Shown: positions 62,358 through 64,000 of the stretch, piece after piece
Layout: each line of letters starts with the position of its first letter
Position numbering within the stretch: position 1 is the stretch's first letter
Assembly: GCF_002843305.1 (NCBI RefSeq)
Contig: NZ_PGSG01000105.1
Location: 186,001 to 250,000, forward strand
Length of the DNA stretch: 64,000 nt
Direction: 5' to 3'
From: Streptomyces barkulensis
GTDB lineage: Bacteria > Actinomycetota > Actinomycetes > Streptomycetales > Streptomycetaceae
Notes under the pieces: generated by a model
Database searches by the model: none
What the model was told of the DNA's origin: nothing
Seen by the model: only the letters and a program-made list of their open reading frames with translations
Made by a program: the position numbers and the translations under genes

Positions 62358-63443
62358 ATGGAGACATCACTGCCGGGAGCACCGGACCTGCCGGACCTGC
62401 GGGACCTCGCGCGGGCCGAGTTCGCGCCGACGACCGTCTATCTGAACACCGCCTCGCACGGCCTGACACCGGCCCGTACCGCCGGCGTCCTGCGGGAGGC
62501 GGTGCAGGAGACGGTGGAGGGGCGCATCGACATGACGCGCTGGTTCGCCGTGATCGAACAGGCGCGTGCCCGCTTCGCCCGGCTGGTCGGCCTGACCCCG
62601 GACAGGGTGGCGCTGGGAGGGGCCGTCTCCGCGCATGTCTCGCTGGTCGCGGGCTCGCTGCCGCCCGGCGCCGAGGTGCTGGTGGCCGACGGCGACTTCA
62701 GCTCCCTGGTCAACCCGTTCGCGATGCGCGCCGACCTCAAGCTGCGCACCGCCCCGCTTCAGGACCTGGCGGACGCCGTCCGGCCCGGCACCGCGCTGGT
62801 GGCCGTCAGCGCCGTGCAGTCGGCCGACGGCCGCCTCGCGGACCTCGCCGCCGTCGCCGGGGCCGCACGGGCCCACGGAGCCCGCACTCTGGTGGACACC
62901 ACCCAGGCCGCCGGCTGGCTGCCGCTGGACGCGGGAGCCTTCGACTACACCGTGTGCGGCGCCTACAAGTGGCTGTTGTGCCCGCGCGGCACCTCCTTCC
63001 TCACCGTGCCCGGGGACGGCGGGGGGCTGGTGGCCTCGCAGGCCGGATGGATGGCGGGGGAGCGGCCCTGGGACAGCTGCTACGGGACGGTGGAGGAGCT
63101 GGCCCGCTCCGCCCGCCGCTTCGACGTCTCCCCGGCCTTCCTGCCCTACCTGGGCGCCGAGCGCTCCCTGGGCCTGATCGAGGAGGCCGGGCCGGAGGCG
63201 ATCGGCGCCCACGACCGGGCCCTGGCCGCCCGCTTCCGCGCCGGCGCCGCCGGGCTGGGCCACCGTCCGGTGCCCGGCGACTCGGCCATCGTCGCGGTGC
63301 CCCACCTGGGCGGGGCGGCCGACGTGCTGAGGGAGGCGGGGGTGGAGGTCTCCGTCCGGGAGGGGAACCTGCGCGCTGCCTTCCACCTGTACAACACGGC
63401 CGAGGACGTGGAGCGGCTGCTGGCGGCGCTGCCCCGGGCGTGA
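62358..63443 (+). CDS. Class V aminotransferase-fold PLP enzyme
   Basis: 361-residue PLP-dependent protein of the class V aminotransferase/cysteine desulfurase superfamily. VYLNTASHGLTPARTAGVL is the N-terminal mark, LVDTTQAAGWLPLDA carries the PLP aspartate (Asp in VDTTQA), and the Schiff-base lysine is in VCGAYKWLLCPRGT. The C-terminal domain contains VSVREGNLRAAFHLYNTAEDVERLL, read as the last 30 residues. It resembles isopenicillin epimerase-like and kynureninase-like members, so the substrate is open. ATG 62358 (METSLPGAPDLPDL) is chosen over an in-frame TTG at 62295, which lies in the palindrome. Confidence 0.85.
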   Translation: METSLPGAPDLPDLRDLARAEFAPTTVYLNTASHGLTPARTAGVLREAVQETVEGRIDMTRWFAVIEQARARFARLVGLTPDRVALGGAVSAHVSLVAGSLPPGAEVLVADGDFSSLVNPFAMRADLKLRTAPLQDLADAVRPGTALVAVSAVQSADGRLADLAAVAGAARAHGARTLVDTTQAAGWLPLDAGAFDYTVCGAYKWLLCPRGTSFLTVPGDGGGLVASQAGWMAGERPWDSCYGTVEELARSARRFDVSPAFLPYLGAERSLGLIEEAGPEAIGAHDRALAARFRAGAAGLGHRPVPGDSAIVAVPHLGGAADVLREAGVEVSVREGNLRAAFHLYNTAEDVERLLAALPRA

Positions 63444-63458
63444 CCCCGAGCGGCCGAG

Positions 63459-63486
63459 GGCCCCGGGGCCGGCGTGCCCCGGGGCC
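63459..63486. terminator. Bidirectional terminator
   Basis: GGCCCCGGGGC (63459-63469) pairs with GCCCCGGGGCC (63476-63486); 6-nt loop, between convergent genes. Confidence 0.65.
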
Positions 63487-63492
63487 TTGCGG

Positions 63493-64000
63493 TCACGCCG
63501 ACTGCCTGCGCACCAGCTCGGTCGGCAGGATCACCGCCGACGGCTCCTCGCCGCCGATCAGGCCCAGCAGCACCCGCACCATCTCCGAGCTGATCCGGTC
63601 CCACGGCTGGCGGACGGTGGTCAGTTCCGGGAGTCCGGCGACGGCGGCCGGCGAGTCGTCGAAGCCGCCGACGGCGACGTCGTCGGGCACCCGCCGCCCG
63701 GCCCGCTCCAGCGCGGTCAGCGCACCGCGCGCCATCAGGTCGGAGGCGACGAACAGCGCGTCCATCCCCGGTACCCGCTCGAGCAGTTCGGCGGCGGCCC
63801 GCCGACCGCCGGCGCGGCTGTAGTCGCCGTGGGCGACCAGCTCGTCGCCGGCCGGGAGCCCGGCCTCGGCCAGCACCTCGCGCCAGCCCGCCAGCCGGTC
63901 CACTCCGCCGGGGGTGTCCGGCGGTCCGGCGACCGTGGCGATGCGGCGGCGCCCGAGCGAGACCAGATGCCGCACGATGCCGCGGGCGCCGTCGCGGTCG
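63493..64000 (-). CDS. LacI-family regulator, C-terminal part (start outside window)
   Basis: The last about 169 residues of a LacI-type regulator; the DNA-binding end lies beyond the right edge. The periplasmic-binding-protein-like core is clear: HLVSLGRRRIATVAGPPDTPGG (read as positions), DALFVASDLMARGALTALERAG, VPDDVAVGGFDDSPAAVAGLPELTTVRQPW, and LLGLIGGEEPSAVILPTELV. It is a good candidate for binding the LacI-type palindrome at 45895, but its own promoter and HTH are not visible here. Confidence 0.92.
   Translation of the reverse strand, partial: DRDGARGIVRHLVSLGRRRIATVAGPPDTPGGVDRLAGWREVLAEAGLPAGDELVAHGDYSRAGGRRAAAELLERVPGMDALFVASDLMARGALTALERAGRRVPDDVAVGGFDDSPAAVAGLPELTTVRQPWDRISSEMVRVLLGLIGGEEPSAVILPTELVRRQSA

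Overview
The window is a very GC-rich, densely packed actinobacterial chromosome segment, almost certainly from a Streptomyces or a close relative. The evidence is whiA, rbpA, a mycothiol-dependent isomerase-family protein, a SufR-led suf operon, GTG starts, and a gene order (uvrA, uvrC-rapZ-yvcK-whiA, gap-pgk-tpiA, pgi, zwf-tal-tkt, ctaB/ctaA, suf, dapD/dapA) that matches, from memory, the conserved core of Streptomyces chromosomes. I saw no rRNA, tRNA, CRISPR array, prophage or insertion sequence.

Region 1 (1-14 kb) holds the 5' part of uvrA (leftward), two small enzyme genes, then uvrC and the rapZ-yvcK-whiA overlap operon. It is followed by gap, pgk, tpiA, secG, rbpA and pgi, separated by short gaps with strong GC hairpins. 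Region 2 (14-21 kb, leftward) is the pentose phosphate block tkt-tal-zwf-opcA. Here the OpcA reading frame runs without a stop into 6-phosphogluconolactonase, giving an apparent 599-residue OpcA-Pgl fusion. Region 3 (21-26 kb) carries heme O synthase (ctaB), a small unknown protein, heme A synthase (ctaA) and a two-gene ABC-2 exporter, with a duplicated gene end between the exporter genes.

Region 4 (26-33 kb) is a complete Fe-S assembly operon: sufR-sufB-sufD-Rieske ferredoxin-sufC-sufS-sufU-sufT-like. A CAAC-N6-GTTG palindrome sits on the sufR start codon. Region 5 (33-44 kb) is mixed: an SMR efflux protein, lysine biosynthesis (dapD, dapA), an EI24 membrane protein, a secreted nuclease, an acidic unknown protein, a Tat-exported PhoX-like phosphatase behind a PHO-box-like triple repeat, a tandem TerD protein and a GlsB-type membrane protein.

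Region 6 (44.5-62 kb) is the most accessory-like part and the best candidate for a coherent, possibly undescribed system. It combines extracellular pectin attack (pectate lyase, pectinesterase), a sugar ABC importer, a cytoplasmic GH43 enzyme, a Gfo/Idh oxidoreductase and a DUF6807 (PmoA-like) protein. It also encodes three steps of a non-phosphorylative route: an IlvD/Edd aldonate dehydratase, a DHDPS-family dehydratase and a ketoglutarate-semialdehyde dehydrogenase, which would deliver 2-oxoglutarate. Three regulators (GntR/FCD, IclR, and a LacI gene cut by the window end) sit with it. Three different palindromes, one plausible for each regulator type, are stacked in the 150 bp in front of the GntR-led operon.

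Two features recur across the window. Several genes have a TANNNT-like -10 box ending 6-8 nt before the start codon and no Shine-Dalgarno sequence, as expected for leaderless mRNAs. There are also many 9-bp minisatellites, which keep the reading frame when inside genes. All functional calls are from reading translations and motifs; no database search was run.
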